This document shows positions 29,098 through 37,893 of a stretch of DNA of 64,000 nt, one piece after another. Under the pieces are notes generated by a model that did not search any database, was not told the DNA's origin, and worked only from the letters and a program-made list of their open reading frames with translations. Made by a program: the position numbers and the translations under genes. Source of the DNA: Bifidobacterium moraviense. Its GTDB lineage: Bacteria > Actinomycetota > Actinomycetes > Actinomycetales > Bifidobacteriaceae. Each line of letters opens with the position of its first letter. The stretch's first letter is position 1. Location: NCBI RefSeq assembly GCF_012932365.1, contig NZ_JAAIIH010000001.1:310001-374000 (forward strand). Direction: 5' to 3'.

Positions 29098-30062
29098 GCG
29101 GCACGGACGGCAACGAGCCGATCCCGGAGAGCATCCCCGTCCCGGGATCGTTCACCCCCAGACGACGCCGCACCACGTTCTCCGCGGGGGCCCTAGGACT
29201 CACGCGGCAGTACGCCGAAGGCCCCATGGGCATCCGCACGCAGAACGCCACGCGCCGCCGCAGGCTCGCGGACGACTCCCTGCGTCTCATCGACGACCTG
29301 ACCAACCGCCCGATGGACTCGCTGTACGCCGACTCGCTGCTGGACCAGCGGCCCCGCTCCGCGTTCACCGTATGGGCCACCCGCGTCATCGTGTTCGTCA
29401 TCTGCGTGGCCGTGGGCGTGGCCGGATCCGTGGTGGTGCAGCGTCTGCACGCCGATCCGCGCAAGCAGCAGCGCGACTGGTACATCAGCCGCATCGAGGA
29501 GGTGTCGCAGCGCTCCGACGCCCTGACGAAGGACGTGAGCGACCTGCGCGGGCAGATCGACGCCCTGTCCGACCAGGTCGGCGCCGACACCGTGGATCCC
29601 ACGCAGCTGCGCGACGAGATGACCATCGGCGCGGTGGCCGTGCAGGGGCCGGGCATCTCCGTCACCCTGGCCAATCCGCTGGCCGCGAAGTCGGACGACG
29701 CCTCGTCATCGTCCCAGCTGCGCGTGATCACCGACGGCGACCTGCAGTGGTACGTGTCGCAGCTGTGGGGCGCCGGCGCCGAGGCCATCGCGGTCAACGG
29801 GAACCGGCTCGGCATCCAGAGCGCGATCCGCAAGGCCGGCGGCACGATCCTGGTGGACCTGACCAAGATCGAAAGCCCGTACGTCATCGAGGCCATCGGC
29901 GACGGCGACGCGCTCAGGGCCGCCGTGGACGTCGGCGGGGGAGAAGGCCGCAACGCCGTGCTCGAACAGGCCGGCATCTATCCGAAGATTTCCTCGCAGA
30001 AGACGATTACACTGAAAGCGGCGGAACCGAAGAACCTCTCATATGCAAGGAGCGTCGACTAG
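29094..30062 (+). CDS. DUF881 family membrane-anchored protein
   Basis: A 322-residue DUF881 protein. The N-terminal cytoplasmic part (about 95 residues, Arg-rich) leads to one transmembrane helix (VIVFVICVAVGVAGSVVVQRL) near residues 98-118, a short coiled coil (DWYISRIEEVSQRSDALTKDV) and a DUF881 domain with LRVITDGDLQWYVSQLWGAGAEAIAVNG. Start ATG overlaps the pgsA stop (ATGA). It is the larger of two DUF881 paralogues flanking sbp. Its function is unknown; the fold is related to YlxW of Firmicutes. Confidence 0.88.
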   Translation: MSGTDGNEPIPESIPVPGSFTPRRRRTTFSAGALGLTRQYAEGPMGIRTQNATRRRRLADDSLRLIDDLTNRPMDSLYADSLLDQRPRSAFTVWATRVIVFVICVAVGVAGSVVVQRLHADPRKQQRDWYISRIEEVSQRSDALTKDVSDLRGQIDALSDQVGADTVDPTQLRDEMTIGAVAVQGPGISVTLANPLAAKSDDASSSSQLRVITDGDLQWYVSQLWGAGAEAIAVNGNRLGIQSAIRKAGGTILVDLTKIESPYVIEAIGDGDALRAAVDVGGGEGRNAVLEQAGIYPKISSQKTITLKAAEPKNLSYARSVD

Positions 30063-30395
30063 ATGGCTGCTGTACTGGGTTTGATCATCGGCGTGGTGAT
30101 TGGCATCTTCCTGCAGCCCGACATCCCGATCGTGCTGCAGCCGTACCTGCCGATCATGGTGGTGGCGGCGCTGGACGCGCTGCTGGGCGCCGCCCGTGCC
30201 TACTTCGAACGCAGCTTCTCCAACAAGGTGTTCGTGATCTCCTTCTTCTCCAACGTCGTCACGGCCACGCTGCTCGTGTTCCTGGGCAACCAGCTCGGCG
30301 TGGGCTCGCAGCTCACCACGGCCGTGATCGTGGTGCTGGGCATCCGCATCTTCTCCAACGTCTCGGCCATCCGCCGCTTCGTGTTCAGGAGCTGA
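30063..30395 (+). CDS. sbp: Small basic protein family (DUF1290/Sbp)
   Basis: This 110-residue protein has three hydrophobic helices (AAVLGLIIGVVIGIFLQPDI, LPIMVVAALDALLGAARAY, and VISFFSNVVTATLLVFLGNQL). Family members of this size sit near cell-division genes and with DUF881 genes. The start codon directly follows the TAG of the previous gene (no spacer), implying translational coupling. It lies between two DUF881 genes in the order seen in Mycobacterium. Molecular role is unknown. Confidence 0.9.
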   Translation: MAAVLGLIIGVVIGIFLQPDIPIVLQPYLPIMVVAALDALLGAARAYFERSFSNKVFVISFFSNVVTATLLVFLGNQLGVGSQLTTAVIVVLGIRIFSNVSAIRRFVFRS

Positions 30396-30399
30396 CGCC

Positions 30400-31284
30400 A
30401 TGACGCAGGACGCGAACGAGCTCAACGATCCCAGGGACGATTCCCGACCGGACAACGGCGGGGAGAACGCCATGCGCCAGATGCGGCGCCGGCATCACCG
30501 CGACAAGGCGAACGACCGCACCGACACGGGCGTGTTCCCCGCCGTGCGGCGCAAGGGCGGCAGGCGCGACCGCAGAGGGCGCGGGGGGCTGGACGCGAAC
30601 GCCACGCGCACCCGCCTGATCACCAGCGCGCTGGTGGCGGTGCTGTGCGCGCTGCTCGGATTCGGCTACATGGTGCAGGTGCACAACACGCAGTCCTCGT
30701 ACGAGTCGATGACCGAGGACGAGCTGAGGCGCCTCTTCACCGAGACCAGCACGCAGGTGACCAAGCTCGAGGAACGCAAGGCGGAGCTGACCGAACAGCT
30801 CGACTCCATCAAGGTGGCCGCCGACAAGCAGGAGCAGGCGCGCCGTATCGCGCAGCAGAACGAGCAGACCGCCGGCATCCTGTCCGGGCGTCTGCCGGCT
30901 CAGGGCAAGGGCGTCACGATCACCGTGTCCGAACAGCCGGGCACGCCCATCGACGCCGCCACCATGTTCCATCTCATCGAGGAGCTGCGCAACGCCGGCG
31001 CCGAGGTCATCGAGTTCGACGGCGTGCGCGTCATCACCTCCACGTCCATCCGTCGCAGCGGCGATGCGCTCGTCTGCGACGACCAGGTGATCTCCAGCCC
31101 GTACGTGGTCAAAGCCATCGGCGACCCGCCGACGCTGCAGAGCGCCGTCGACATCGCCGGGGGAGTGGGATCCAGCCTCAAGCTCGACTTCGGCGCGACC
31201 GTGACCATCGCGCAGTCCGACGACGTGAAAATCGAAACGGTGCGGGAAGTTCCCACCTATACGTATGCCGAGACGGTACAATAG
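30400..31284 (+). CDS. DUF881 family membrane-anchored protein (second paralogue)
   Basis: The 294-residue protein has a strongly charged, disordered N-terminal 65 residues (RRRHHRDKANDRTDTG), a transmembrane helix (LITSALVAVLCALLGFGYMVQV) at about 69-90, a coiled-coil stretch (TSTQVTKLEERKAELTEQLD) and a C-terminal DUF881 domain with MFHLIEELRNAGAEVIEFDG and VVKAIGDPPTLQSAVDIAGG. It starts four bases after sbp. The pair of DUF881 proteins probably act together at the membrane; function unknown. Confidence 0.88.
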   Translation: MTQDANELNDPRDDSRPDNGGENAMRQMRRRHHRDKANDRTDTGVFPAVRRKGGRRDRRGRGGLDANATRTRLITSALVAVLCALLGFGYMVQVHNTQSSYESMTEDELRRLFTETSTQVTKLEERKAELTEQLDSIKVAADKQEQARRIAQQNEQTAGILSGRLPAQGKGVTITVSEQPGTPIDAATMFHLIEELRNAGAEVIEFDGVRVITSTSIRRSGDALVCDDQVISSPYVVKAIGDPPTLQSAVDIAGGVGSSLKLDFGATVTIAQSDDVKIETVREVPTYTYAETVQ

Positions 31285-31289
31285 CTTGC

Positions 31290-31736
31290 ATGACTGATCC
31301 GATTCCCACCGCAGGCGAAACCACCATCATCGGTCTGCCTGCCATCACCATTCCCGTCACTTCCACCGGCGATCGTCCGCTCACCCAGGAGGATCTGGAC
31401 ACGATCGCCAGACTCGCGGACGGCACCGCGCTGCTGATCTCCACCCGTGGCGCCGTGACCGGTTCCCGCTATCTGCTCGACGAGGACGAGGTCAGCGTCG
31501 GACGCGATCCCAACGCCGACATCCTGCTCGACGATTCGACCGTATCCCGCGCGCATGCCGTGTTCCACCGCATCGACGGCGTCTACCACGTCACGGACGC
31601 GGGCAGCCTCAACGGTACGTACGTCAACCGCCGCCGCGTGGACGACCAGGCGCTGCGCAACGGCGACGAGATCATGATCGGCAAGTTCCGCCTGGTCTTC
31701 TTCACGAAGTCGGCGGTTCTGACGCAGCCTCGCTGA
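31290..31736 (+). CDS. garA: GarA/OdhI-like FHA-domain protein
   Basis: The 148-residue protein has a Forkhead-associated domain that binds phosphothreonine: SVGRDPNADILLDDSTVSRAHAVF and DAGSLNGTYVNRRRV hold the GR, S, H and NG hallmarks. Near the N-terminus is GETTIIG at residues 9-15. It resembles the ETT phospho-acceptor motif that serine/threonine kinases modify in mycobacterial GarA and corynebacterial OdhI, which then control 2-oxoglutarate metabolism. The same neighbours as in Mycobacterium support orthology. Its ATG has no ribosome site, 5 bases after the previous stop. Confidence 0.85.
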   Translation: MTDPIPTAGETTIIGLPAITIPVTSTGDRPLTQEDLDTIARLADGTALLISTRGAVTGSRYLLDEDEVSVGRDPNADILLDDSTVSRAHAVFHRIDGVYHVTDAGSLNGTYVNRRRVDDQALRNGDEIMIGKFRLVFFTKSAVLTQPR

Positions 31737-31813
31737 GACTGCCGTTAGACTGGACACCGGATGCATCACATGGACGTGGTTCGCGGCCGTTGGACCTGCA
31801 AGGAGGTGTCCGG

Positions 31814-32455
31814 ATGAATGAGCCGAACCTGCGCGGCGCCGAGGCCGAACGCGACGCGGTCGGTGCCGACGCCGCCGTCCAGGGAGAGCTGTTCGAGGTC
31901 TCGGACGCGCAGGACGCCAAACGGGGATACCGGGGGACCGTCGCCTCGAAGGTGGCCGGCATCACCTACCGTCAGCTCGACTACTGGGCGCGCAAGCAGA
32001 TCGTGGAGCCGTCCATCAATCCCTCGCACGGATCCGGATCCCGAAGGCTGTACTCGTTCAAGGACGTGGTGATCCTCGCGGTGTCCAAGCGTCTGCTCGA
32101 CGCCGGCGTGAATCTGCAGAACGTCACCACGGCCATCGGCTTCCTCACGCAGCGCACCGCGGCGCAGCTGGAGAACGTCACCATCATGTGCGACGGCGAC
32201 GAGGTGCACGAATGCACCACCAACGAGCAGGTCATCGAACTCGTCCACAGCGGCAAGGCCGTGTTCGGCGTATCCGTCGGATCGCTCTGGCACCAGATCG
32301 ACGCGGCGCTGGCGAACGAGGACTACGTGGATCTGACCGCGCTGCGGGGCTCGGTCACCAAGGCGGCCGGCCGTCCCATCGACGATCTGACGGCCATGCG
32401 CATGCGCATGAAGCTCGAGGCCCGCAAGGCCGAGCGCGCAGCCGCCAGGGCGTGA
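31814..32455 (+). CDS. MerR family transcriptional regulator (Rv1828-like)
   Basis: This 213-residue regulator has a MerR winged helix at about residues 40-110 (SKVAGITYRQLDYWARKQIVEPSINPSHGSGSRRLYSFKDVVIL). A C-terminal domain (QVIELVHSGKAVFGVSVGSLWHQIDAALA) follows that lacks metal-binding cysteines in MerR positions. Position after garA mirrors mycobacterial Rv1827-Rv1828. The ATG at 31814 follows AAGGAGGTGTCCGG. The regulated genes are unknown; control of its own cluster is possible. Confidence 0.9.
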   Translation: MNEPNLRGAEAERDAVGADAAVQGELFEVSDAQDAKRGYRGTVASKVAGITYRQLDYWARKQIVEPSINPSHGSGSRRLYSFKDVVILAVSKRLLDAGVNLQNVTTAIGFLTQRTAAQLENVTIMCDGDEVHECTTNEQVIELVHSGKAVFGVSVGSLWHQIDAALANEDYVDLTALRGSVTKAAGRPIDDLTAMRMRMKLEARKAERAAARA

Positions 32456-32544
32456 CGGGGTGATGCCGCGATCGGCGACGCACACGAACCGGATCAACGC
32501 CCCCGGCTGCCCGGGGCAACACCACGACACCAGGAAAGGCGTTG

Positions 32545-33123
32545 TCAGCGCGTCAAGCTGATCGACGTGAGGATGTTGGTTCGCCGCCAGTAGGTGACGT
32601 CCACAGTGTCGCCCGCCGAAATCGGCGGATCCGGTTCGTCGGCCAGCGTCCATTCGCGGGTGTCTCCGTCAGGCAGTCGAATGGTGAGGATCCAGTCCAC
32701 GTCCGTGACATGGTTCGTGTCGTCGTCCCGGTATTCCTTCTCCCGGACGTCGAGGACGGTGGCGGTCGCATCCTGCGGTCCCTCCCGTCGATCCGCATCC
32801 CACCGGCCGACGCATTGGGCGCCGTAGATGATGAGCGCCAGTCCGCCGACGGCGCACAGGATCATGCCGATGTTGCGCGTGGCCTTGTCGGATGCCCGCA
32901 GTTTCTGCACCGGTACGCCGACCAGTAGGATGACGCCCAACCCGATCGTCACCCAGTAGAGTCTGAGCGCGGCGGCGGGAGCCTGAAGACTGGGCGTGTG
33001 CATGGCAAGCCCGTTCACGCCCATCATGCCGAAAGCACCCAAGGCGAGGATGATCCATAGGATGCCCAACCATCGGAAGCGAGATGAAGACCGGTTGCCG
33101 TTCGCCGTCATGACATCAATCAT
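32545..33123 (-). CDS. DUF3592-like membrane protein
   Basis: A 192-residue protein of unknown function with three hydrophobic helices (LGILWIILALGAFGMMGVNGLAM, LYWVTIGLGVILLVGVPVQKL, IGMILCAVGGLALIIYGAQCV). A soluble C-terminal domain then resembles the DUF3592 beta-barrel: ATATVLDVREKEYRDDDTN...GDTVDVTYWRR. An alternative start is the ATG at 33111. No ribosome site is clear for either. A smaller related protein lies at 41518-41922. It stands alone, convergent with the merR gene. Confidence 0.65.
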   Translation of the reverse strand: MIDVMTANGNRSSSRFRWLGILWIILALGAFGMMGVNGLAMHTPSLQAPAAALRLYWVTIGLGVILLVGVPVQKLRASDKATRNIGMILCAVGGLALIIYGAQCVGRWDADRREGPQDATATVLDVREKEYRDDDTNHVTDVDWILTIRLPDGDTREWTLADEPDPPISAGDTVDVTYWRRTNILTSISLTR

Positions 33124-33634
33124 ATACGGTGGATGGGGAAATCAGCCTGTGAGGGGAGGATCAGAGATACCTGACCCACGGCTAATCTGACATAACGTAC
33201 ATTATCGGCTATATGGAACGATATCCGGGAACCGCTTCGCGCGGCATCGTCTACGCACCTGCGGTTTCTTGGCGTCCGTCCCGCATCGCCGCGACGCGTT
33301 CTGCACCATGCACGTCGTGCATACGGTGGCCGCCGCATCGTTCCTCCGATATGTCTTGCGTCGTCCGCCGCACTCCGGCGTCCTTTTCCGTGTTGTCGCC
33401 GCGACACGGTACGCCAAGCAACGCCCGACAAGTCGGATGCGCGCGTTTCGGCGGATGCATACATTCTGCATAATCGAACGCCTGTTATGCAGGACTATGC
33501 ATGATCCCGTGCATATATGCAGTCGGATATGCAAAATCCCGCATGCAGGATGCCGCATGCGGGATTCGTCCTTCTCACGTGTTTTCTGACATAACCGAAT
33601 CGTTCCGGGGGCTCACCCGAACCGGAACGGATGA
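33124..33634. other. Intergenic region, no convincing gene
   Basis: About 510 bases hold no gene I can support. The half from 33440 to 33566 is rich in ATGCA/TGCAT words (more than eight in about 110 bases). It ends in the inverted repeat listed separately. The open frames here are Cys- and Arg-rich and look like noise. Confidence 0.6.
33535..33566 (-). terminator. Hairpin downstream of the HAD phosphatase gene
   Basis: AATCCCGCATGC (33535-33546) pairs perfectly with GCATGCGGGATT (33555-33566), loop of eight bases. It is 70 bases beyond the stop of the gene at 33635-34354 and is its likely terminator. Confidence 0.6.
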
Positions 33635-34354
33635 TCAGCGCGCGGCGAAGTAGGCGTTCACCGCCGGCTCGATCTCGTCGACGCGCTCGATGATCCGATA
33701 CGCGCCGTGTTCCTCCATCTCGCCGGCGGGCGCGTAGCCCCAGCGGCAGCCGATCGTGTCGACGCCGCATGCGCGTGCGCCGTCGATGTCGGTGTACCGG
33801 TCGCCGATCATCAGCGCCCTGTCGCCGGCGGCCGAATCGAAGCCGATGCTCTCGAAGCAGTATCGGATCACCTGATCCTTGTCGAGACGCGAGCTGTCGG
33901 TGCTGGCGCCGTAGATGCCGTCCAGCAGCGGCGTCAGATGGAATCGCTCGCAGATCGGATGGCACTGGTATTCGGGCTTGCAGCTGGCCAGCGCCAGGAA
34001 GTAGCCGTCGGCGCGCAGCTTGGTGAGCTGCTCGGGAATGCCGGGGAAGACGACGTTGACGAAGCGTCCGGGAACCTTCTCCCCCGGATTGTTCGGATCG
34101 TCGAACACGGCCTTGTCGGCGTAGTAGCTGCGGTAGATGGCGATGGCGTGGTCGAGCTCGTCGTCAGGCACGTGGTTGCGCTGCAGCGATTCGCTGATGG
34201 CCGGGCCGATGAACCGGTGCAGCTCGGCGTCGTCCGGCACCGGGCGCCCGAGCGCCTCGAAGGTCTTGACGACGCTCTGGATGATGCCCTGATCGGACTT
34301 GGTGAGCGTGCCGTCCAGATCGAGCAGCACGACGTTCCGGGGATGCTGGGCCAT
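33635..34354 (-). CDS. HAD-superfamily phosphatase (phosphoglycolate phosphatase-like)
   Basis: The 239-residue HAD hydrolase opens with the catalytic LLDLDGTLTKSDQG, the nucleophile and acid aspartates. LALASCKPE supplies the motif II region and KDQVIRYCFESIGFD with MIGDRYTDIDGARACGVDTIG is motif III/IV. The helical cap lies between residues 22 and 90. It resembles Gph/PgpB-type nucleotidase-phosphatases; the substrate is unknown. The ATG at 34354 follows GAGAGAGGAACC. It is upstream-independent of rbpA, 100 bases away. Confidence 0.88.
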   Translation of the reverse strand: MAQHPRNVVLLDLDGTLTKSDQGIIQSVVKTFEALGRPVPDDAELHRFIGPAISESLQRNHVPDDELDHAIAIYRSYYADKAVFDDPNNPGEKVPGRFVNVVFPGIPEQLTKLRADGYFLALASCKPEYQCHPICERFHLTPLLDGIYGASTDSSRLDKDQVIRYCFESIGFDSAAGDRALMIGDRYTDIDGARACGVDTIGCRWGYAPAGEMEEHGAYRIIERVDEIEPAVNAYFAAR

Positions 34355-34460
34355 GTGATGGTTCCTCTCTCTCACGTCTCGCATGACAAATGCTCCGCAA
34401 TGCATTATGCCCGGTCGCTATGACCGGGCATGCAATGCGGTTTGCGGCGATGCCGCGAAA

Positions 34461-34805
34461 TCACTCGTAGTCGGGAATCCAGCCGTCGCGGTGCATCTGC
34501 AGCCGCTTCTCCAGCAGCGCCTTGAGCTCGTCCTCGCTGCGGCGTTCGAGCAGCATGTCCCAGTGGGTGCGGGTGGGCTTGGCGATCTCGTTCGCCTCGG
34601 TGTCCTCGCCCTCGCGATGCGCCACCGCGCCGCAACGGCACTCCCACTCGTCGGGCACCTCGGCGCCGTCCGCGAAGGGCAGGATGGTGCGATGCCCCTT
34701 CGGACAGATGTACGCCACATCGTTGCGCGCCGCGAAATCGACGTTCTCGTCGGATTCCAGCGACTTCGCGCCGATGCTCATGCCCCTGAGGGAACGTTCC
34801 GCCAT
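34461..34805 (-). CDS. rbpA: RNA polymerase-binding protein RbpA
   Basis: RbpA binds the RNA polymerase holoenzyme and stabilises open complexes at housekeeping promoters in actinobacteria. The 114-residue protein has the N-terminal tail MAERSLRGMSIGAKSLESDENV. A core domain with CPKGH and CRCGA segments in the zinc-ribbon-like barrel follows. The sigma-interacting C-terminal helices KPTRTHWDMLLERRSEDELKALLEKRL complete it. The start at 34805 follows CAAGGAGGCAAT. It is a marker of the actinobacterial lineage. Confidence 0.96.
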   Translation of the reverse strand: MAERSLRGMSIGAKSLESDENVDFAARNDVAYICPKGHRTILPFADGAEVPDEWECRCGAVAHREGEDTEANEIAKPTRTHWDMLLERRSEDELKALLEKRLQMHRDGWIPDYE

Positions 34806-34869
34806 ATTGCCTCCTTGGATTCAAACCTATGCAACAATACTCAACAGTTGGGACGACGCGGTATTCCCG

Positions 34870-37485
34870 CTACTCCACGCCGGTGTAGGCGACGATGCCG
34901 CGGTTGACGCCTTCGACGGCCCTGCACGCGGACTGGGCGAGCCGTTCTCCCCCGTCGCCCAGCAGCGATGCGGTCGCCGCGACCTGCTGCAGCACGTCAG
35001 CCAGACGCTTGGCGTTGCGCACGAAGTCTCCGCCGGTCAGTTCGTTGTCGTACAGCACGGTGGCCAGATCGCGCCCGCACGTCCACTCGTAGATGATGTC
35101 GCAGATGCCGAAGTCGAGCTTGGGCAGGTCGTCGAGGCCGTTGTCCTGGCAGATCACGCCGAGCTGGCCGCGCAGACGGACGAGCGCGCGCGCCGCATTC
35201 GCGACGGCTCCGTTGGCTCCGCCCGGGTAATGCCTGGGCTCGCCGCCGGATCCCCGACGCGACTCGTAGACGATGCCGGACAGCGCCGCGGCGAGGCCCG
35301 GAGCGTCCAGACCGTCGAGCACCCCGGTCTCCAGCGCCTCGGCCAGCACCAGATCCTGTTCGCTGTAGATGCGCCGCAGCAGCTGGCCGCGATCGGTCAG
35401 ACGGTAGTCGACGTCGTGCTCCGCATCGGCGGCATACGGATCCGGCTGCGTCGTGCGCTCGACGTAGCCGAGCTGATGCAGGACGGTGCAGATGCGGTCG
35501 AACTGGCGCGCCACGGATCCGGTGCGCGACTCGTACCGGTTGCGCACGCGTTCCAGCTCGCGCGTCTCCCGCGCCCAGCGGTGGCCCCAGCGCAGATGCT
35601 GCTGCAGATCCGGGCAGTCGCGGCACGGATGCTCGCGCTCCCGCTCCTTGAGCGCGGCGATGCGGCGGTCCAGACTGCGCCACGCCTTCTTCCTCGCGTC
35701 CTCGGAGGCGAAGACCGCGTGCTTGAGCGCCCGCCGCTCCCCCTTTTCAAGGTCGGCCAGCGTCATGCGGATGGTCATGAACTCCCGGAAGTCGCCGTGC
35801 TGGCAGGCGAACGCCCGCTCGTAGCCGTCCAGGGCGCGTTCGAGCGTGCCGATCTGCGCCTCGAGCTGGGTGGCGGACTCGTTGGCCTCCCACTGCGCGA
35901 AGGAGTGGTCGAGGGTGAGGCGCGCGGTGGCGTAGTCGCTCGTGTTGAGCAGGTTGACGGCCATGTTGAACGTCGGTCGGAAGCTCGAATGCAGCGGGTA
36001 GACGCGCTTGGAGGACAGCGCCGCCACGGTCTGCGGCGTGAAACCGGCGTGGTCCACCACCACGGCGTGGCCGATGGTGTCGATGCCGCGGCGTCCCGCG
36101 CGTCCCGTGAGCTGGGTGTACTCCCCCGGCGTCAGCGGCACGTGGCCGGTGCCGTCGAACTTCTCCAGCTTCTCCACCACCACGCAGCGCGCCGGCATGT
36201 TGATGCCCAGCGCCAGCGTCTCGGTGGCGAACACCATCTTCACGAGCCCCTCCTCGAACAGACGTTCGACGATCTGCCGGAACAGGGCGATCATGCCGGC
36301 GTGGTGGGCGGCGAAGCCCTCCTCAAGCGCGAACCGGAACTGGGCGAACCGCAGGGTCTTGAGATCGGCGTCGGACAGCTGCCCGTCGATCATCTCGTCC
36401 ACGATGGCGCGGATGCGCGCGGCCTCGGCGTCCGTGGTGAGCTCCAGACCGGCGTTGATGCACTGGTCCACGGCCTGGTCGCACCCGTTGCGCGAGAAGA
36501 TGAAGTAGATGCCGGGCAGCATGCCCAGGAAGTTCAGCTCGTCGACCACGGCCCAGCGCCGCGGCGTATGACGCTGCGGCCTGCGCTCGCGCGAACCCTG
36601 GGGATGCTTGCCCGGACGCCGGTCATGACGCGGGGCGCTCTGCCTCCGCGCGGCCTGCCGGTCGAGCTGCGCGAGGCGCGCGATCAGCCGCTGGTCGACG
36701 GACGTGGTCTGCTCGCCGTTCGCGTCGTGCAGGTAGAGGTCGAGGACCTCGGGCTCGGTGCGGTCGTCCTGCTGCACGAGCACGTGCTGCTCCAGCGGGA
36801 CCGGACGACGCTCCGAGACCACGAGCCGCGTGTCGCCGCGCACGGAGGCGATCCACTGCGAGAAGTCCTCCACGTTGGAGACGGTGGCGGACAGGCCCAC
36901 CACCTTGACCGTGCGGGGCAGGTGGATGATGACCTCCTCCCACACCGGCCCGCGGAACCGGTCCGCCAGATAGTGCACCTCGTCGAGGATCACGTAGCGC
37001 AGCGCGTCCAGCGTGACGGAGCGCTCGTAGAGCATGTTGCGCAGCACCTCGGTGGTCATCACCACGATGTCCGCCTCGGAATTGATCGAGTTGTCGCCGG
37101 TGAGCAGACCCACGCGGTCCTCGCCGTACACGTCCACCAGATCGTGGTACTTCTGGTTGCTCAGCGCCTTGATGGGCGTGGTGTAGAAGGCCTTGACGTT
37201 GCGCTCGCGGGCGAGGAACACCGCGAAGTCGGCCACGATGGTCTTGCCTGCGCCCGTGGGGGCGGCCACGAGCACGTTGTCGCCGTCCTCGAGCGCGTCG
37301 ATGGCCTCCCGCTGGAAGTCGTCGAGCGGGAAGTCCAGCGTGGCCTCGAACCGCGCGGCCGCGGTCTCGGCGTGGCGCCGGCGCTCCCTGAACGCCGCGT
37401 AGCGCGCGGACGGCGAGGACGCCCTGTCCTGCGCGGTGCGGCTCTCGGCCTGCCGGTCACGTTTGCGATGATGATGTGCTGCCAT
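34870..37485 (-). CDS. helY: Ski2-like DEAD/DEAH RNA helicase HelY
   Basis: The 871-residue ATPase is a Ski2/Mtr4-type helicase. The Walker A APTGAGKT (Lys81), the DEVH box (168-171), GLSATVSN motif III and later QLTGRAGRRGIDTIG motif VI are clear. The C-terminal third includes a helical DSHCT-like domain. The central part (about residues 270-320) is basic and linker-like (RQSAPRHDRRPGKHPQGSRERRPQR). It is transcribed downstream of pafBC, matching the mycobacterial helY neighbourhood. Likely role is RNA processing or decay. Confidence 0.94.
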   Translation of the reverse strand: MAAHHHRKRDRQAESRTAQDRASSPSARYAAFRERRRHAETAAARFEATLDFPLDDFQREAIDALEDGDNVLVAAPTGAGKTIVADFAVFLARERNVKAFYTTPIKALSNQKYHDLVDVYGEDRVGLLTGDNSINSEADIVVMTTEVLRNMLYERSVTLDALRYVILDEVHYLADRFRGPVWEEVIIHLPRTVKVVGLSATVSNVEDFSQWIASVRGDTRLVVSERRPVPLEQHVLVQQDDRTEPEVLDLYLHDANGEQTTSVDQRLIARLAQLDRQAARRQSAPRHDRRPGKHPQGSRERRPQRHTPRRWAVVDELNFLGMLPGIYFIFSRNGCDQAVDQCINAGLELTTDAEAARIRAIVDEMIDGQLSDADLKTLRFAQFRFALEEGFAAHHAGMIALFRQIVERLFEEGLVKMVFATETLALGINMPARCVVVEKLEKFDGTGHVPLTPGEYTQLTGRAGRRGIDTIGHAVVVDHAGFTPQTVAALSSKRVYPLHSSFRPTFNMAVNLLNTSDYATARLTLDHSFAQWEANESATQLEAQIGTLERALDGYERAFACQHGDFREFMTIRMTLADLEKGERRALKHAVFASEDARKKAWRSLDRRIAALKEREREHPCRDCPDLQQHLRWGHRWARETRELERVRNRYESRTGSVARQFDRICTVLHQLGYVERTTQPDPYAADAEHDVDYRLTDRGQLLRRIYSEQDLVLAEALETGVLDGLDAPGLAAALSGIVYESRRGSGGEPRHYPGGANGAVANAARALVRLRGQLGVICQDNGLDDLPKLDFGICDIIYEWTCGRDLATVLYDNELTGGDFVRNAKRLADVLQQVAATASLLGDGGERLAQSACRAVEGVNRGIVAYTGVE

Positions 37486-37581
37486 CGGTCCCCACTGTCG
37501 TTCGGTTGTTCGTCTCCGCGGCGGACCGCGATCCGTGGTCGGCCGCGATCGGCGCCCGATGTCCGAGCGCCCTCGGCATGC

Positions 37582-37893
37582 TCAGTCCTCGGCCCAGCGT
37601 CTCCACGCGTCGGCGTGACGATCCTCGACGGCCGCCCTGCGCCGCAGCTTGGCCGCGTGCGCGATCTCGTACCGCTCCACGCTGGCGCGCAGCGGCTGCG
37701 CGAAGGAGGGATCCTCGGGACCGGTCGGCTCGGTCCGCTGCTCGGCCATGCGGCCGAGCGGTTCCGCGAGACGCTGGCCGGTGTCTCCGATGACGTGCAG
37801 GGCGCGCAGCCCGTGCCGTGCCGCGATCACCAGACCGGCGACGATCATTGCCAGCATGAAGACCACGCACAGCAGCCACACCCACCACGGCAT
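37582..37893 (-). CDS. Small membrane protein overlapping pafBC
   Basis: A 103-residue protein starting MPWWVWLLCVVFMLAMIVAGLVIAARHG, one clear transmembrane helix, then a charged helical tail (VERYEIAHAAKLRRRAAVEDRHADAWRRWAED). Its ATG overlaps the stop of pafBC (ATGA), so it is translated from the same message. It lies where the short TatA gene is found in some pafBC loci, but the tail lacks the TatA amphipathic-helix pattern. I do not recognise the family. Confidence 0.6.
   Translation of the reverse strand: MPWWVWLLCVVFMLAMIVAGLVIAARHGLRALHVIGDTGQRLAEPLGRMAEQRTEPTGPEDPSFAQPLRASVERYEIAHAAKLRRRAAVEDRHADAWRRWAED

Noticed and set aside
33202-33558. 118-codon Cys/Arg-rich frame on the minus strand
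   Set aside because: No ribosome site, noise-like composition, and it spans the terminator hairpin of its neighbour.
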